64,000 nucleotides of DNA from Bacteroidota bacterium (GTDB lineage Bacteria; Bacteroidota; Bacteroidia; Flavobacteriales; Weeksellaceae). The position numbers and the translations under genes were made by a program. Position 1 is the first letter of the stretch, and every line of letters begins with the position of its first letter. The stretch spans positions 138,779 through 202,778 of the forward strand of contig JAEXAR010000001.1 of assembly GCA_023394415.1 (NCBI GenBank), given 5' to 3'. Of this stretch, positions 27,370 through 36,066 are shown piece by piece. The notes beneath the pieces were generated by a model, which did not search any database, had not been told where the DNA came from, and worked only from the letters and a program-made list of their open reading frames with translations.

Positions 27370-27654
27370 ATGAAAATGTTCAATCAATTTTTTAGTGAAT
27401 TAAACGAATACTTAAAAAATTGGTCTTCTGTAGACAGAGAAGAATGGTTGAGGAGAATTTCAGCTATTTTTGGATTTATTTCAATTTTAATTTTTCTGAT
27501 TTTCATTTGGAAAAACCATCAACCAGATTTTATAAGAGAATTGCCCAAAATTGCCAATCGTTTATTGAGGTATTTTCTGTGTGTTATTGTTTTTCTTATT
27601 ATATTTTCTTTGTCATTCCATATTTTAAAATTCTTTTTTCTACGAAAAAAGTAA
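27370..27654 (+). CDS. Small protein with two predicted TM helices
   Basis: A 94 aa hypothetical protein. Two hydrophobic helices (ISAIFGFISILIFLIFIW about 30-47; YFLCVIVFLIIFSLSFHIL about 67-85) and charged ends suggest an inner-membrane hairpin. I used ATG at 27370; an upstream in-frame TTG would extend it by 11 residues. The 3' end overlaps the convergent DUF1304 gene by 15 bp. No family recognised, and it may not be expressed. Confidence 0.45.
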   Translation: MKMFNQFFSELNEYLKNWSSVDREEWLRRISAIFGFISILIFLIFIWKNHQPDFIRELPKIANRLLRYFLCVIVFLIIFSLSFHILKFFFLRKK

Positions 27655-28006
27655 TGCAGCTAAAGCTAAAATCGCAGGTAACGCCTGTACAAAAAATATT
27701 TTTCTGGAAGCGGTGATTGCACCGTAAACTCCTGCAACAATCACACATCCTAGAAAGAAAACAGCCACGTTTTTCGACCAAATTTCATCAGAAATCATGA
27801 GTGACCAAACTAAGCCTGCCGCAAGAAAGCCATTATACAAACCTTGATTTTTTTGCCAAACCTTTTGTAGGTTTAAAAAGATCTTCCGGTAAAGAGCCTT
27901 TGAATGTTTTTTTACCAATGGTTTCCCAGGCAAACATTTCAAAATAACAAATATAGAAATGTTCTAGTGCCACGATGATGATTAATATCTTAGAGATAAG
28001 CTCCAT
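27640..28006 (-). pseudogene. DUF1304 membrane protein, frameshifted
   Basis: Two frames together encode a complete protein of about 121 aa of the DUF1304 family. The first frame starts at 28006 with MELISKILIIIVALEHFYIC and FEMFAWETIGKKTFKGSLP. The second continues NQGLYNGFLAAGLVWSLM and GCVIVAGVYGAITASRKI to a stop at 27640. They join in a run of seven T (27848-27854; seven A in the sense strand), where six would keep the frame. As written, the product stops after about 57 residues. It could be a real single-base insertion, slippage, or a sequencing error. Family function unknown; four TM segments when repaired. Confidence 0.85.
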
Positions 28007-28039
28007 ATTCTTGAATTGTTTTTAATGTATTGGAATTGA

Positions 28040-28828
28040 TTAAAAAACAAAATGTTTCGGCAAATTATGCAATAGTTCGGTGTTGATAATTGCAGCACAA
28101 ATTTCTGGCTTTTCCCAATGTCCGTTGTGGCCGCAATCCAAAACATAAGATTTAAGATTGGTTTTATCAGGGAGATTTTTAATCATCACATCGGTTTTCA
28201 CTGCATTATCGTGTTTTCCTGCAATAATTAAAATCTTGGCATCCAGATTTTCGAGAACTGCTTTTTTATCAGTACGCTCTATCATTCCTTTTACACAGGC
28301 TAAAGCACCTTCGGGTTTTGTAGAAAGTGCAATTTCCTTTGCCAGCTCTATTTTACCTTCCAGAATATCCTTTTCGTTCGGATTAAAAAGATTGGGAATT
28401 CCTGCGCTGACATAAGTTTTAAAGTTTTCTAAAATAATCCTAAAGCTTTTTCGGCGTTGCTCTTTCTTTTCCTCATCATCAGGATAATAGGTTGAAAAAA
28501 ATAAAGTAAGAGATTTTAAAGCGCCCGGAAATTTTTCTGCAAACGCCAACGAAGTATAACCTCCCATCGAATGTCCTAAAAGATGAAAATGATCCAACTT
28601 TAGTTTGTCGGTTACTTCTTTTACCTTATCAGCCATCAGTTCCATGGTGTGTATGTCACCAAATATTTCGGAACGTCCGTGTCCGGGTAAATCAATCTTT
28701 ATAAGCCTGAATTTTTTAGACAAATAAATTTCCAAATCTTCCCAAATGAGTAAATTTTCCATAAAACCATGAAGCAATACAAGGTTTTCTTTTCCGGAGC
28801 CGGAGATTTCGTAATTCAGCATCATCAA
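28040..28828 (-). CDS. Alpha/beta hydrolase
   Basis: A 262 aa alpha/beta hydrolase fold enzyme. The oxyanion segment LLHGFMEN comes near residue 18, the nucleophile elbow is GHSMGG (about residues 95-100), and the catalytic His lies in DCGHNGHWEKPE near the C-terminus, with an Asp candidate in IIAGKHDNAV. Triple-Met start; the second or third Met may be used. It begins 2 bp after a lipoprotein gene, so the two are co-transcribed. The fold covers esterases, haloalkane-type and MenH-type enzymes; the substrate cannot be told. Confidence 0.8.
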   Translation of the reverse strand: MMMLNYEISGSGKENLVLLHGFMENLLIWEDLEIYLSKKFRLIKIDLPGHGRSEIFGDIHTMELMADKVKEVTDKLKLDHFHLLGHSMGGYTSLAFAEKFPGALKSLTLFFSTYYPDDEEKKEQRRKSFRIILENFKTYVSAGIPNLFNPNEKDILEGKIELAKEIALSTKPEGALACVKGMIERTDKKAVLENLDAKILIIAGKHDNAVKTDVMIKNLPDKTNLKSYVLDCGHNGHWEKPEICAAIINTELLHNLPKHFVF

Positions 28829-28830
28829 AT

Positions 28831-29337
28831 TTACTTAATAATATCAATATAATCTACAAAACCATCGCCATTCACTTTATCCTGAAGTCTCCAGAAATTG
28901 CCTTTTCCTTCATCCAAAAACGTAGTTTTCTTCGTACGGATATAACTTGAACCGTCAATTTTTTGAGAGATTTTTCCTTCAAAATTCAGATGTTTATCAG
29001 ATACTCTTTTAATCGTACCGTTGATGTTGAGGGTGTTGCTGTTAGATTTTGCATTGCCCGAAACTTCGTATTGGTCTCTTCCGATTTTATTGAAATTGAT
29101 GCCTCCATTTAGTGTTGCGCCTTCGTCTGTACTGTATTTTAGGGCGTGTGTTCCGGATAAATCGCCGAAACGATTTTTGTCGTTCAGGATTTGTATGCTG
29201 TCGTTATGTTTTTTAATAGATGCATTAATAGAATCTATTTTTGCAATCGTATCTTTTAGCTCATTATTTTCAGAAGTTGTTGTCTTTTTACAAGAAAATA
29301 AAGTTGCAAGAATAACTAAGGGAATCAGTTTTTTCAT
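28831..29337 (-). CDS. Small lipoprotein of unknown function
   Basis: A 168 aa lipoprotein: signal MKKLIPLVILATLFSC with the lipid Cys at 16. A short coiled-coil-like segment follows (ENNELKDTIAKIDSINASIKKHNDSIQIL), then a beta-rich domain (SGTHALKYSTDEG ... NGGINFNKIGRDQYEVSGNAKSNSNTLNINGTIKRVS). No catalytic motif seen and no family recognised. It is the first gene of a pair with the alpha/beta hydrolase. Confidence 0.6.
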   Translation of the reverse strand: MKKLIPLVILATLFSCKKTTTSENNELKDTIAKIDSINASIKKHNDSIQILNDKNRFGDLSGTHALKYSTDEGATLNGGINFNKIGRDQYEVSGNAKSNSNTLNINGTIKRVSDKHLNFEGKISQKIDGSSYIRTKKTTFLDEGKGNFWRLQDKVNGDGFVDYIDIIK

Positions 29338-29370
29338 TGGGTTTTGCTTTTCAGCAAATATAAACTTTTA

Positions 29371-30309
29371 TCAAAAATATTTCATCACGGCCCAAAGCGA
29401 AATAAGACTGATTGAAAACCACAAAATCACAGCAATGATTAAAGGTTTAAAACCAATATTTCTTAAAACTTTAAAGGAAAGTCCGGTTCCAATAAAAAAT
29501 AATGCAACCTTGAGCATAGAACGAGAAAATTCGGAAATATGAGGAACAAAATTTTGTATGAAAGGCACGTACGAATTTAATAATATAGCAATAACAAATC
29601 CGCCAATAAAATAGGGGATTTTAATCTTTTTGTCCGATTTTGTGAGGAGAGCAAATAATAACGCAACAGGAATAATCCATAAAGCACGAGCGAGTTTTAC
29701 GATGGTGGCAATATTTAACGCTTCTTTTCCGAATCGGCTTGCAGCACCAACAACTGAACTGGTGTCGTGTATAGCAATTGCTGCCCAAATGCCAAATTGT
29801 TCCTGTGATAAATTCAACCAAATTCCAATTGGAGGAAAAAGGAATAATGCAAGAGCATTTAAGACAAATACAACGCCTAATGCGACAGAATTCTGCTGAT
29901 TATTGGCTTTTATAATGGGTGATACAGCAGCAATTGCACTGCCTCCACAAATTGCCGTCCCTACAGAAATCAGTTTGGTGACGGTTTTATCAATTTTGAA
30001 AATCTTACCTAAACCGAAGCCCAAAAGCATTACAAAAATAATGGTAATTATGGTAAATAAAAACCCATCACTACCGGCTTTTACAGCTTCATTAAAATTT
30101 ATTCCAAAACCAAGCCCTATAATAGAGTATTGGAGAATTTTCTTGGTAAGATCACCGATATTATCAAAGGGGTTACCAAAAACGTTTATAAAGATAATTC
30201 CCAAAAGCAATGCAAAGGGCGGTGAAACCCATGGCGTAAAACTAAAAACAGCAAGTGTAATGAACAGCAGTTTTCGATATTTTGGATTTAAAGATTCGGT
30301 TTTTAGCAT
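29371..30309 (-). CDS. YeiH-family membrane protein (UPF0324)
   Basis: A 312 aa integral membrane protein of the YeiH/UPF0324 family, with about nine or ten TM helices. Typical segments: GIIFINVFGNP, SIIGLGFGINFNEA, TAICGGSAIAAVSPII (the conserved central CGGSAIAA), AIAIHDTSSVVGAASRFG and FFIGTGLSFKVL. Members have been proposed as sulfate or sulfite exporters, but this is not generally proven. No sulfur genes are adjacent. A 33-bp gap separates it from the lipoprotein. Confidence 0.85.
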   Translation of the reverse strand: MLKTESLNPKYRKLLFITLAVFSFTPWVSPPFALLLGIIFINVFGNPFDNIGDLTKKILQYSIIGLGFGINFNEAVKAGSDGFLFTIITIIFVMLLGFGLGKIFKIDKTVTKLISVGTAICGGSAIAAVSPIIKANNQQNSVALGVVFVLNALALFLFPPIGIWLNLSQEQFGIWAAIAIHDTSSVVGAASRFGKEALNIATIVKLARALWIIPVALLFALLTKSDKKIKIPYFIGGFVIAILLNSYVPFIQNFVPHISEFSRSMLKVALFFIGTGLSFKVLRNIGFKPLIIAVILWFSISLISLWAVMKYF

Positions 30310-30405
30310 TGCAGTTGCGAAAATAATTGTTTTACAACCGGTGTTATGTAATATTTGTTACATATCGGTACTTATACTAAACTTATTTTTGTGAAAATTT
30401 GAAAT

Positions 30406-30776
30406 ATGAAGTTTAAAAACATTTTATGGCTCTCACTTTTGGGAATTTTAATTTACTGTTCGCCACCAAAAATTGAAACTACTGCTGTAGAAGGAGGGCA
30501 ACAGCAAACGGTAAAAGACATGGTGCAGAAAGGTGCGTTTTTGGTTGATGTAAGAACGCCTGAAGAGTTTGCTTCAGGAACAGTTCAAGGTGCGGTAAAC
30601 ATTCCTGTTGATGAGGTGGAAAGCAGAGTGAAAGAATTTGAGGGAAAACTTCAGTTATTGTATTTTGCAGAACAGGAAACCGTAGCGGACAAGCCAAAAA
30701 CATATTAGAGTCCCACGGAATCAAGAATATCATCAACGGAATAAACGTTTCGGCAATGGAAAACGAACTCAAATAA
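30406..30776 (+). pseudogene. Rhodanese-like lipoprotein, frameshifted
   Basis: The first frame gives a lipoprotein signal (LLGILIYC) and the front of a rhodanese domain (GAFLVDVRTPEEFASGTVQGAVNIPVDEV), then drifts and stops at 30708. The +1 frame from about 30650 continues VFCRTGNRSGQAKNILESHG and ends SAMENELK at 30776: the active-site Cys loop C-R-T-G-N-R-S and the family C-terminus. One extra A in the run 30645-30648 would restore a protein of about 123 aa. Either a one-base deletion or a sequence error. As written the active site is lost. Confidence 0.87.
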
Positions 30777-30780
30777 AAGA

Positions 30781-30804
30781 AACTCGCGGAATTTTCCGCA
30801 AGTT
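30781..30804. terminator. Bidirectional terminator
   Basis: AACTCGCGGAA and TTCCGCAAGTT pair with one internal mismatch, flanked by T-rich and A-rich runs. It lies between the convergent rhodanese remnant and the orphan exbD. Confidence 0.65.
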
Positions 30805-30806
30805 TT

Positions 30807-31328
30807 CTATTTAAAATCTTTATAGAGGATTGCTTCCTGTGGTTTTAAGTCGGTAATTCCATAACGTTCATTGTTAGAAATGGCCATATTATCCAACATA
30901 TCTACAAAATTTTTGTAATTGGCATCTTCGGTCGGTTTTATGATGACTGTGAAAATTGATTGATCCAAAGCTTTCATTTTTGCATCAGCGATGATGTTGA
31001 TAATTTGATTTCCATCCAAGGAAGTTTCTTTCATATCTTCTGATGATAAATTCTCAACCTGTTTCTGATGGTAATAAACCTTATTGTCTTTACCAATAAT
31101 AAAATTAATGGAGTTTTTTTCATTGATTACTACGTCCGGGATCGGTTTGTTACTTTTAGCCGGCAATCCCAAATCCATTACATTCGGTTTCGAGAAATTG
31201 GTGGTAAACATAAAGAAGGTTATCAAGAGAAAACCCAAATCTACCATCGGTGTCATATCTACACGAAATAGTTTTTTCTTCTGTGGAGATTTCGCGTTCT
31301 TATTTTCGGGAGTCATCATTTCTGCCAT
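30807..31328 (-). CDS. Orphan ExbD/TolR-family biopolymer transport protein
   Basis: A 173 aa ExbD family protein: one N-terminal TM helix with the proton-path Asp in VDMTPMVDLGFLLITFFMF, then a periplasmic domain ending TVIIKPTEDANYKNFVDMLDNMAI. It is strongly similar to the second ExbD of the TonB cluster at 49533-50102 (shared FSKPNVMDLGLPAK, IGKDN, FTVIIKPT, YGITDLKP versus YGVTDLKP). No exbB, tonB or tolQ lies nearby, so it is either an accessory subunit of the main complex or the remnant of a duplicated cluster. The frame is intact. Confidence 0.88.
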   Translation of the reverse strand: MAEMMTPENKNAKSPQKKKLFRVDMTPMVDLGFLLITFFMFTTNFSKPNVMDLGLPAKSNKPIPDVVINEKNSINFIIGKDNKVYYHQKQVENLSSEDMKETSLDGNQIINIIADAKMKALDQSIFTVIIKPTEDANYKNFVDMLDNMAISNNERYGITDLKPQEAILYKDFK

Positions 31329-31556
31329 AATTAAAATTTTTAAAGGTTTAACAAATTTTCAAAATCGATATGAATTTAATAAAGAATTAATTTTTTAAAT
31401 TCAAATATTGTACCTTATTATAATAATATATGTAAAAATGATATTTGTAGCTTATGAAATTTTTCCTAGCTCTGATATAATCTTAAGAAAATGATAGGAA
31501 TAAGCTTTCGCAGAATTTATAAATGAGTTTTGAACATGCTGATTCAATGTTAAAAC
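31329..31556. other. Gene-free AT-rich region upstream of exbD
   Basis: No ORF or RNA gene seen. It should contain the promoter of the orphan exbD, but I could not assign a clear one. Confidence 0.4.
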
Positions 31557-31584
31557 TAAAATGAGCAGACCATGCTGCTCATTT
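31557..31584 (-). terminator. Terminator after dsbD
   Basis: Perfect ten-base arms AAATGAGCAG and CTGCTCATTT are separated by six bases. The minus strand continues TTAGTTTT. Confidence 0.7.
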
Positions 31585-31604
31585 CATATTATTATAGAAA
31601 AAAA

Positions 31605-33683
31605 TTACTTTTTAGATTTATAGTAATTTACCCCGCATTCAAGAAATTTTTTGAAATCCTCTTTAGGCATATAACCTGAAACAGGAGAGTTGATAACTTG
31701 TCCTTCAGGTGTAACTAAAACATAGTGCGGCTGAGAATTATTGTTGAAATTCACTTGTTGAAACATACTCCAGCGGTCACCAATGGTTTTAATTTTTTTC
31801 ATTTGTCCGCCACCCATATCAATTTTTGTCTGCTGATCTGCTGGAAGTTCTTCCTTGTCGTCCACATAAAGTGAAGCAAGCACAACATCGTTCTGTAAAA
31901 TTGGTAAAATATCTGGTTCACTCCATACAAATTCTTCCATTTTACGGCAGTTTTCACAACCGTAACCTGTAAAATCAATAAGGATAGGTTTCTGTTCTTT
32001 TTGGGCAAGTTCTACCGCTTCAAAATAATCGTGGGCAGGATGCATTCCTAAAATGCCGTCGCCTTCCTTATGGAAATAACTCACATTTATTGGAGGTAAA
32101 ATTCCTGAAAGCATCTGTAATTTTGGTCTTTCTGCCGGGATTAATCCTTGAATTAGGTAAATCAGAAACGCAATTCCAGCAAATCCAAACAATTTTCTTG
32201 TTAAAGAAATTTTCTGCTTCTTATCATCGTGTGGAAATTTGATTAATCCAAATAAATAAAGCACTAAACCGATGGTAATAATAATCCAAAGTACGATGAA
32301 AAGTTCTCTTTTTAACAGGAATGTTTTGGAAACCAAATCCGCTTTTGAAAGGAATTTTAAGGCCAAGCCAAGTTCTATAAAACCTAAAACGACTTTTACA
32401 GTATTCATCCAACCTCCTGATTTTGGTAAGCTTTGTAATGCCTGCGGAAAAAGTGCCAAAAGTCCAAAAACAATAGCCCAAGCCAATCCAAAACCTGCCA
32501 ATGCGAAAGTTAGTAGCATAGGAACGTTTGATGAGCCTGTAACTGCGCTTCCAAGTAAACTTCCTAAAATTGGTCCCGTACAAGAGAATGATACAATTAC
32601 CAAAGTAAGCGCCATAAAGAAAATCCCGATCATTCCTCCTGCTTCTTCCGCTTTAGAGGATTTATTGGCGATTGAACTTGGAAGTGTGATGTCATAATAT
32701 CCGAAGAAACTTCCTGCAAAGAATAAAAATATCAGGAAGAATGCAATATTAAGCCAAACGGAAGTTGAAATTTCATTGAAAATATTTCCGGCAATTCCAT
32801 CAATTAAATGGAACGGCACACTTAATAAAACAAATATCAAAAGGATAAAAAATCCATAAATAATAGCGTCTCTTCTGCCTTTTGCCTTATCCTTTGAACC
32901 TTTGGTAAAGAATGAAACGGTAAGAGGAATCATTGGGAAAACGCAAGGTGTTAATAATGCAATTAATCCACCGATGAACCCAAGCAAAAGATAAGTCCAG
33001 TAGTTTTCGTTGTGTTTTTCTTTGGCTGTTCCACAATCGGTTAATGGGTTGTTGAAATCAAGAGAGTTAATTTTCAGGTTTTTGGGATCAAGTTTTTGTA
33101 CGGTACTTGCACCGGTAATTGCAATAGTTGTGGTGTCTTTTGCAGAGGATGTTACTGCAATAACTGAATCTTTTTTGGGAGTTTCAGCGATGGTTTCTGT
33201 GGTTTTTTGTTCTTCAATTTTTCCTGAAGGTGAAACCGATTTTTCGAATTCTAAAGTATTGGGAGCCAAACAAACACGGTCGTCACAGGTTTGATAGGTA
33301 ATTTCTACTGAAGCGTTACCGGGTTTTGAAGGATCTTTTAGCTTGAATTTTCTTTTAAACTGTGCGGAGTTTGAATAATACACAATCTGTGCACCGAACG
33401 CTTCAGAATATTCATCGTGCTTTTTTCCCACTTCTATCGTGCCACCAATTGGAACGATGTTGTTGCCGGAAATTTTCATTTCCGTAGGAATTCCAGAATC
33501 TGGCGGTAAGTCTTTAGAATAAATATGCCAGCCACTTTCCATTGTTGCGGTAAGTATGGCTTCGTACTCGCCGTTAGTAAGTGGCTTAATGTCGTATTTA
33601 AATTTTACGGGGTCTTTAATTTGTGCTGAAACTGTTGTAAATAACAGCATTAAAACAAGGGCAAGCCAGTTTTTTAACTTCAT
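31605..33683 (-). CDS. dsbD: Thiol:disulfide interchange protein DsbD
   Basis: A 692 aa inner-membrane reductant conduit. After a signal peptide (start at MKLKNWL, 33683) comes a DsbD-alpha-like domain with a Cys pair in TYQTCDDRVCLAP. Next is a CcdA-like membrane domain of eight TM helices, with membrane Cys in LLTPCVFPM and VSFSCTGPILG, and finally a thioredoxin domain with CENC in FTGYGCENCRKMEEF. It moves electrons from cytoplasmic thioredoxin to periplasmic acceptors such as DsbC-type or cytochrome c maturation proteins. Followed by a terminator; monocistronic. Confidence 0.92.
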   Translation of the reverse strand: MKLKNWLALVLMLLFTTVSAQIKDPVKFKYDIKPLTNGEYEAILTATMESGWHIYSKDLPPDSGIPTEMKISGNNIVPIGGTIEVGKKHDEYSEAFGAQIVYYSNSAQFKRKFKLKDPSKPGNASVEITYQTCDDRVCLAPNTLEFEKSVSPSGKIEEQKTTETIAETPKKDSVIAVTSSAKDTTTIAITGASTVQKLDPKNLKINSLDFNNPLTDCGTAKEKHNENYWTYLLLGFIGGLIALLTPCVFPMIPLTVSFFTKGSKDKAKGRRDAIIYGFFILLIFVLLSVPFHLIDGIAGNIFNEISTSVWLNIAFFLIFLFFAGSFFGYYDITLPSSIANKSSKAEEAGGMIGIFFMALTLVIVSFSCTGPILGSLLGSAVTGSSNVPMLLTFALAGFGLAWAIVFGLLALFPQALQSLPKSGGWMNTVKVVLGFIELGLALKFLSKADLVSKTFLLKRELFIVLWIIITIGLVLYLFGLIKFPHDDKKQKISLTRKLFGFAGIAFLIYLIQGLIPAERPKLQMLSGILPPINVSYFHKEGDGILGMHPAHDYFEAVELAQKEQKPILIDFTGYGCENCRKMEEFVWSEPDILPILQNDVVLASLYVDDKEELPADQQTKIDMGGGQMKKIKTIGDRWSMFQQVNFNNNSQPHYVLVTPEGQVINSPVSGYMPKEDFKKFLECGVNYYKSKK

Positions 33684-33738
33684 TTTTTTTCTTTTTAACG
33701 ATCTCATTCTGATTTCAATGAAACAAAAATGAGGTATA

Positions 33739-35037
33739 TTAGATTTTTACTTTCAAAATAGTTTGTGTGGTGTTTTCCGCAGCAAATCTTCGATCTTGTC
33801 TATAGGGTAGAATTCCTAAAACATTGTCGTTTCCATCACACAAAAGCCAAATTTTTGGCTTGGCTAAAATAGAAATTTTTTCATCTTTAAAAAATTTGGA
33901 GACCTTCTTTTTACCAATCATGCCGATAGGAAAAAAGATATCGCCTTCTTTTTTATGCCTTAAAATAAGCGGAAAACGTAATTTATCAAGATCAAATTCC
34001 CAGTTTAAGGTAGCTTTTTCAAACTCTTCTTTAATTTTTTTGGGAAGCACCATTTCGTTTTTTGAATTGATTTTGAGCTCGGTTTCTTCCAAATCTACAT
34101 TTATACAATCGGAAACCGGTTCAAAAATCAGTTCATTTCGATTTACCACCAACCGGAAATCCGGAACATGGAAAACGCTGCCGGTTTTGGCCTTCAAAAT
34201 CTTCACAATCTGTTTTTCATCAAAGCCAAAATACGAGAAAATTTCATACTTAACCAAAGGACTTTCTGCTGCAATTTTATTTTTATTTAAAATCGTTTTT
34301 CCATCGTTAAGGCTCTCAAAATCAAATATTTTGTTTGAAATTTCCTTTTCAACGAAATCTTTAGTTTGTGAAATAATCGATAAACTTTTATTGAAATTTT
34401 CTAGGAAATTGTCGTTCGTTTGCAACAATTGAGGAACTATTTTATTTCGAATATTGTTCCTTAAATAATCATTTTTCTGATTGCTAAGGTCTTCACGAAA
34501 TTTAATGTTATGTTCTTCGGCATAACGGTAAATTTCATCTTTGCTGAAATTCAATAGTGGACGTAAAATGCTGTTTTCTTTTGAAGGAATTCCGCTCAAG
34601 CCTTTAATTCCGGAACCTCTAGAAAGATTAATTAAAAAAGTTTCTAATTGATCATTCAAATGATGTGCAGTAACCAAATAGTTAAGGTTTTCTTCCGTTT
34701 GAATTTTTCTGAAAAAATCATAACGAAGATTTCTTGCCCAAAGTTGAATAGAACCTTCAGTCTTGTAATCTTTTTCTGAAACTTTATAAAGATGAAACTT
34801 AATCTGATGGTTATTACAGAAGTTTTCAACCACTTTCTCATCAGCATCCGAATCTTTTCCTCTTAATTTATAGTTAATATGCGCCACCTCAAATAGAAGC
34901 CCTAAACTTTGAAACAACGAAGCTAAAACCATAGAATCTACACCTCCACTCACAGCCAACAGAAAATTTTTCTCCCTGAAATTTTCTAGAAGGTTTTCCA
35001 TTGATTTTTTAAACGTTGAAAGCGACAGTTGGTTCAC
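33739..35037 (-). CDS. tilS: tRNA(Ile)-lysidine synthetase
   Basis: N-type ATP-pyrophosphatase (432 aa) that adds lysine to C34 of tRNA-Ile(CAU), changing its codon from AUG to AUA. The PP-loop is SGGVDS (30-35); ARNLRYDFFRKI and TAHHLNDQLETFLINLSRGSG (with H-D-Q-E) are the family signatures. A TilS substrate-binding domain and C-terminal domain follow (LILRHKKEGDIFFPIG, KKVSKFFKDEKI). The start used is GTG at 35037; ATG at 35001 is possible. A TATATTTG 18 nt upstream of the GTG favours the GTG. Confidence 0.93.
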   Translation of the reverse strand: MNQLSLSTFKKSMENLLENFREKNFLLAVSGGVDSMVLASLFQSLGLLFEVAHINYKLRGKDSDADEKVVENFCNNHQIKFHLYKVSEKDYKTEGSIQLWARNLRYDFFRKIQTEENLNYLVTAHHLNDQLETFLINLSRGSGIKGLSGIPSKENSILRPLLNFSKDEIYRYAEEHNIKFREDLSNQKNDYLRNNIRNKIVPQLLQTNDNFLENFNKSLSIISQTKDFVEKEISNKIFDFESLNDGKTILNKNKIAAESPLVKYEIFSYFGFDEKQIVKILKAKTGSVFHVPDFRLVVNRNELIFEPVSDCINVDLEETELKINSKNEMVLPKKIKEEFEKATLNWEFDLDKLRFPLILRHKKEGDIFFPIGMIGKKKVSKFFKDEKISILAKPKIWLLCDGNDNVLGILPYRQDRRFAAENTTQTILKVKI

Positions 35038-35054
35038 GAAATGTAGTAATTCCG

Positions 35055-35062
35055 CAAATATA
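35055..35062 (-). promoter_or_regulatory. -7 element of the tilS promoter
   Basis: TATATTTG on the minus strand; a weak TTC lies 17 nt upstream. The predicted leader is only about 12 nt before the GTG. Confidence 0.42.
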
Positions 35063-35128
35063 AGGCACTTTTTAAAAATGAATTTGTAAATTTGGTAATC
35101 AGAATATTTGAATTATAATTTTTAAGAT

Positions 35129-35965
35129 ATGAAACTTGGGAAATTTTTTGCTGTAGCCATTACAGCGTTGACATTAACCAGTTGTGTAAGCAGGAAGCAA
35201 TACGAAGCCCTGAACATCAACTACAAGCAAAGCCTCGAGAATTTGGCTGAAAGACAAAGGGAAATTCAGGATTTGAAATCTACAAACTCTGGCTTGCTAA
35301 GCGAAAATAACCTTTTGAAAGACCAAAACAACGCCTTGAAATCTTCTTTAGATGCGTGTTTAGCTAATGCAGGAAAAGGTTCTGCAAATATTGATAAACT
35401 GATCGGTGAGATTAACGCCTCCAACAAATACATCAAACAGTTGATTTCTACCAATGCCAAAAACGACAGTTTAAACCTTGCGCTTTCTAACAAACTGAAA
35501 CGTTCTTTGGATAATGTTGCGGATCAAGATGTACAGGTGAAAGTGCTAAAAGGTGTGGTAATGATTTCATTATCAGATAAAATGCTTTACAAAACAGGCG
35601 ATTACAACGTTCTTCCTGCTGCAAAAGGTGTTTTAAGTAAAGTTGCATCGGTAATTAATGATTACGATACTTATTCTGTTCTAATTGAAGGAAATACAGA
35701 TAATGTCCCATTAAATTCAGCAAATTTGCCACGTGATAATTGGGATTTGTCAGCATTAAGAGGAACTTCTATTGCTAAAGTGTTGCAGAATGAATTTGGT
35801 GTAAATCCTAACAGAATAACTGCAGGTGGTAGAAGCGAATATAACCCGAAAACCACCAACGCATCAGTTTCCGGAAGAGCAGAAAACCGCAGAACAGAAA
35901 TCATCATTATGCCTAAACTTGATGAGTTTATGAAATTGATGGATATTGCTCCGGTGAAGAATTAA
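35129..35965 (+). CDS. OmpA-family lipoprotein
   Basis: A 278 aa peptidoglycan-anchoring lipoprotein. The signal is MKLGKFFAVAITALTLTSC (lipid Cys 19). A coiled coil follows, about residues 25-75 (SLENLAERQREIQDLKSTN, NLLKDQNNALKSSL). The OmpA-like domain covers about 150-265, with the peptidoglycan-binding pattern VLIEGNTDNVPLNS, LRGTSIAKVLQNEFG and GRAENRRTEIIIMP. It links the outer membrane to the cell wall. Its own terminator (35987-36025) makes it a single-gene unit. Confidence 0.92.
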   Translation: MKLGKFFAVAITALTLTSCVSRKQYEALNINYKQSLENLAERQREIQDLKSTNSGLLSENNLLKDQNNALKSSLDACLANAGKGSANIDKLIGEINASNKYIKQLISTNAKNDSLNLALSNKLKRSLDNVADQDVQVKVLKGVVMISLSDKMLYKTGDYNVLPAAKGVLSKVASVINDYDTYSVLIEGNTDNVPLNSANLPRDNWDLSALRGTSIAKVLQNEFGVNPNRITAGGRSEYNPKTTNASVSGRAENRRTEIIIMPKLDEFMKLMDIAPVKN

Positions 35966-35986
35966 TTGAATATCTAATTTTATATT

Positions 35987-36025
35987 GCGTTGTTCGGGCT
36001 TTTAAGTCCGAGCAACGCTTTTTTA
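35987..36025 (+). terminator. Terminator after the OmpA-family gene
   Basis: Fourteen-base arms GCGTTGTTCGGGCT and AGTCCGAGCAACGC (two G-U pairs, loop TTTA) are followed by TTTTTT. Confidence 0.9.
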
Positions 36026-36066
36026 TTCAATCGAAATTCTTACTTTCGTTACAAACTTTTCTAATT

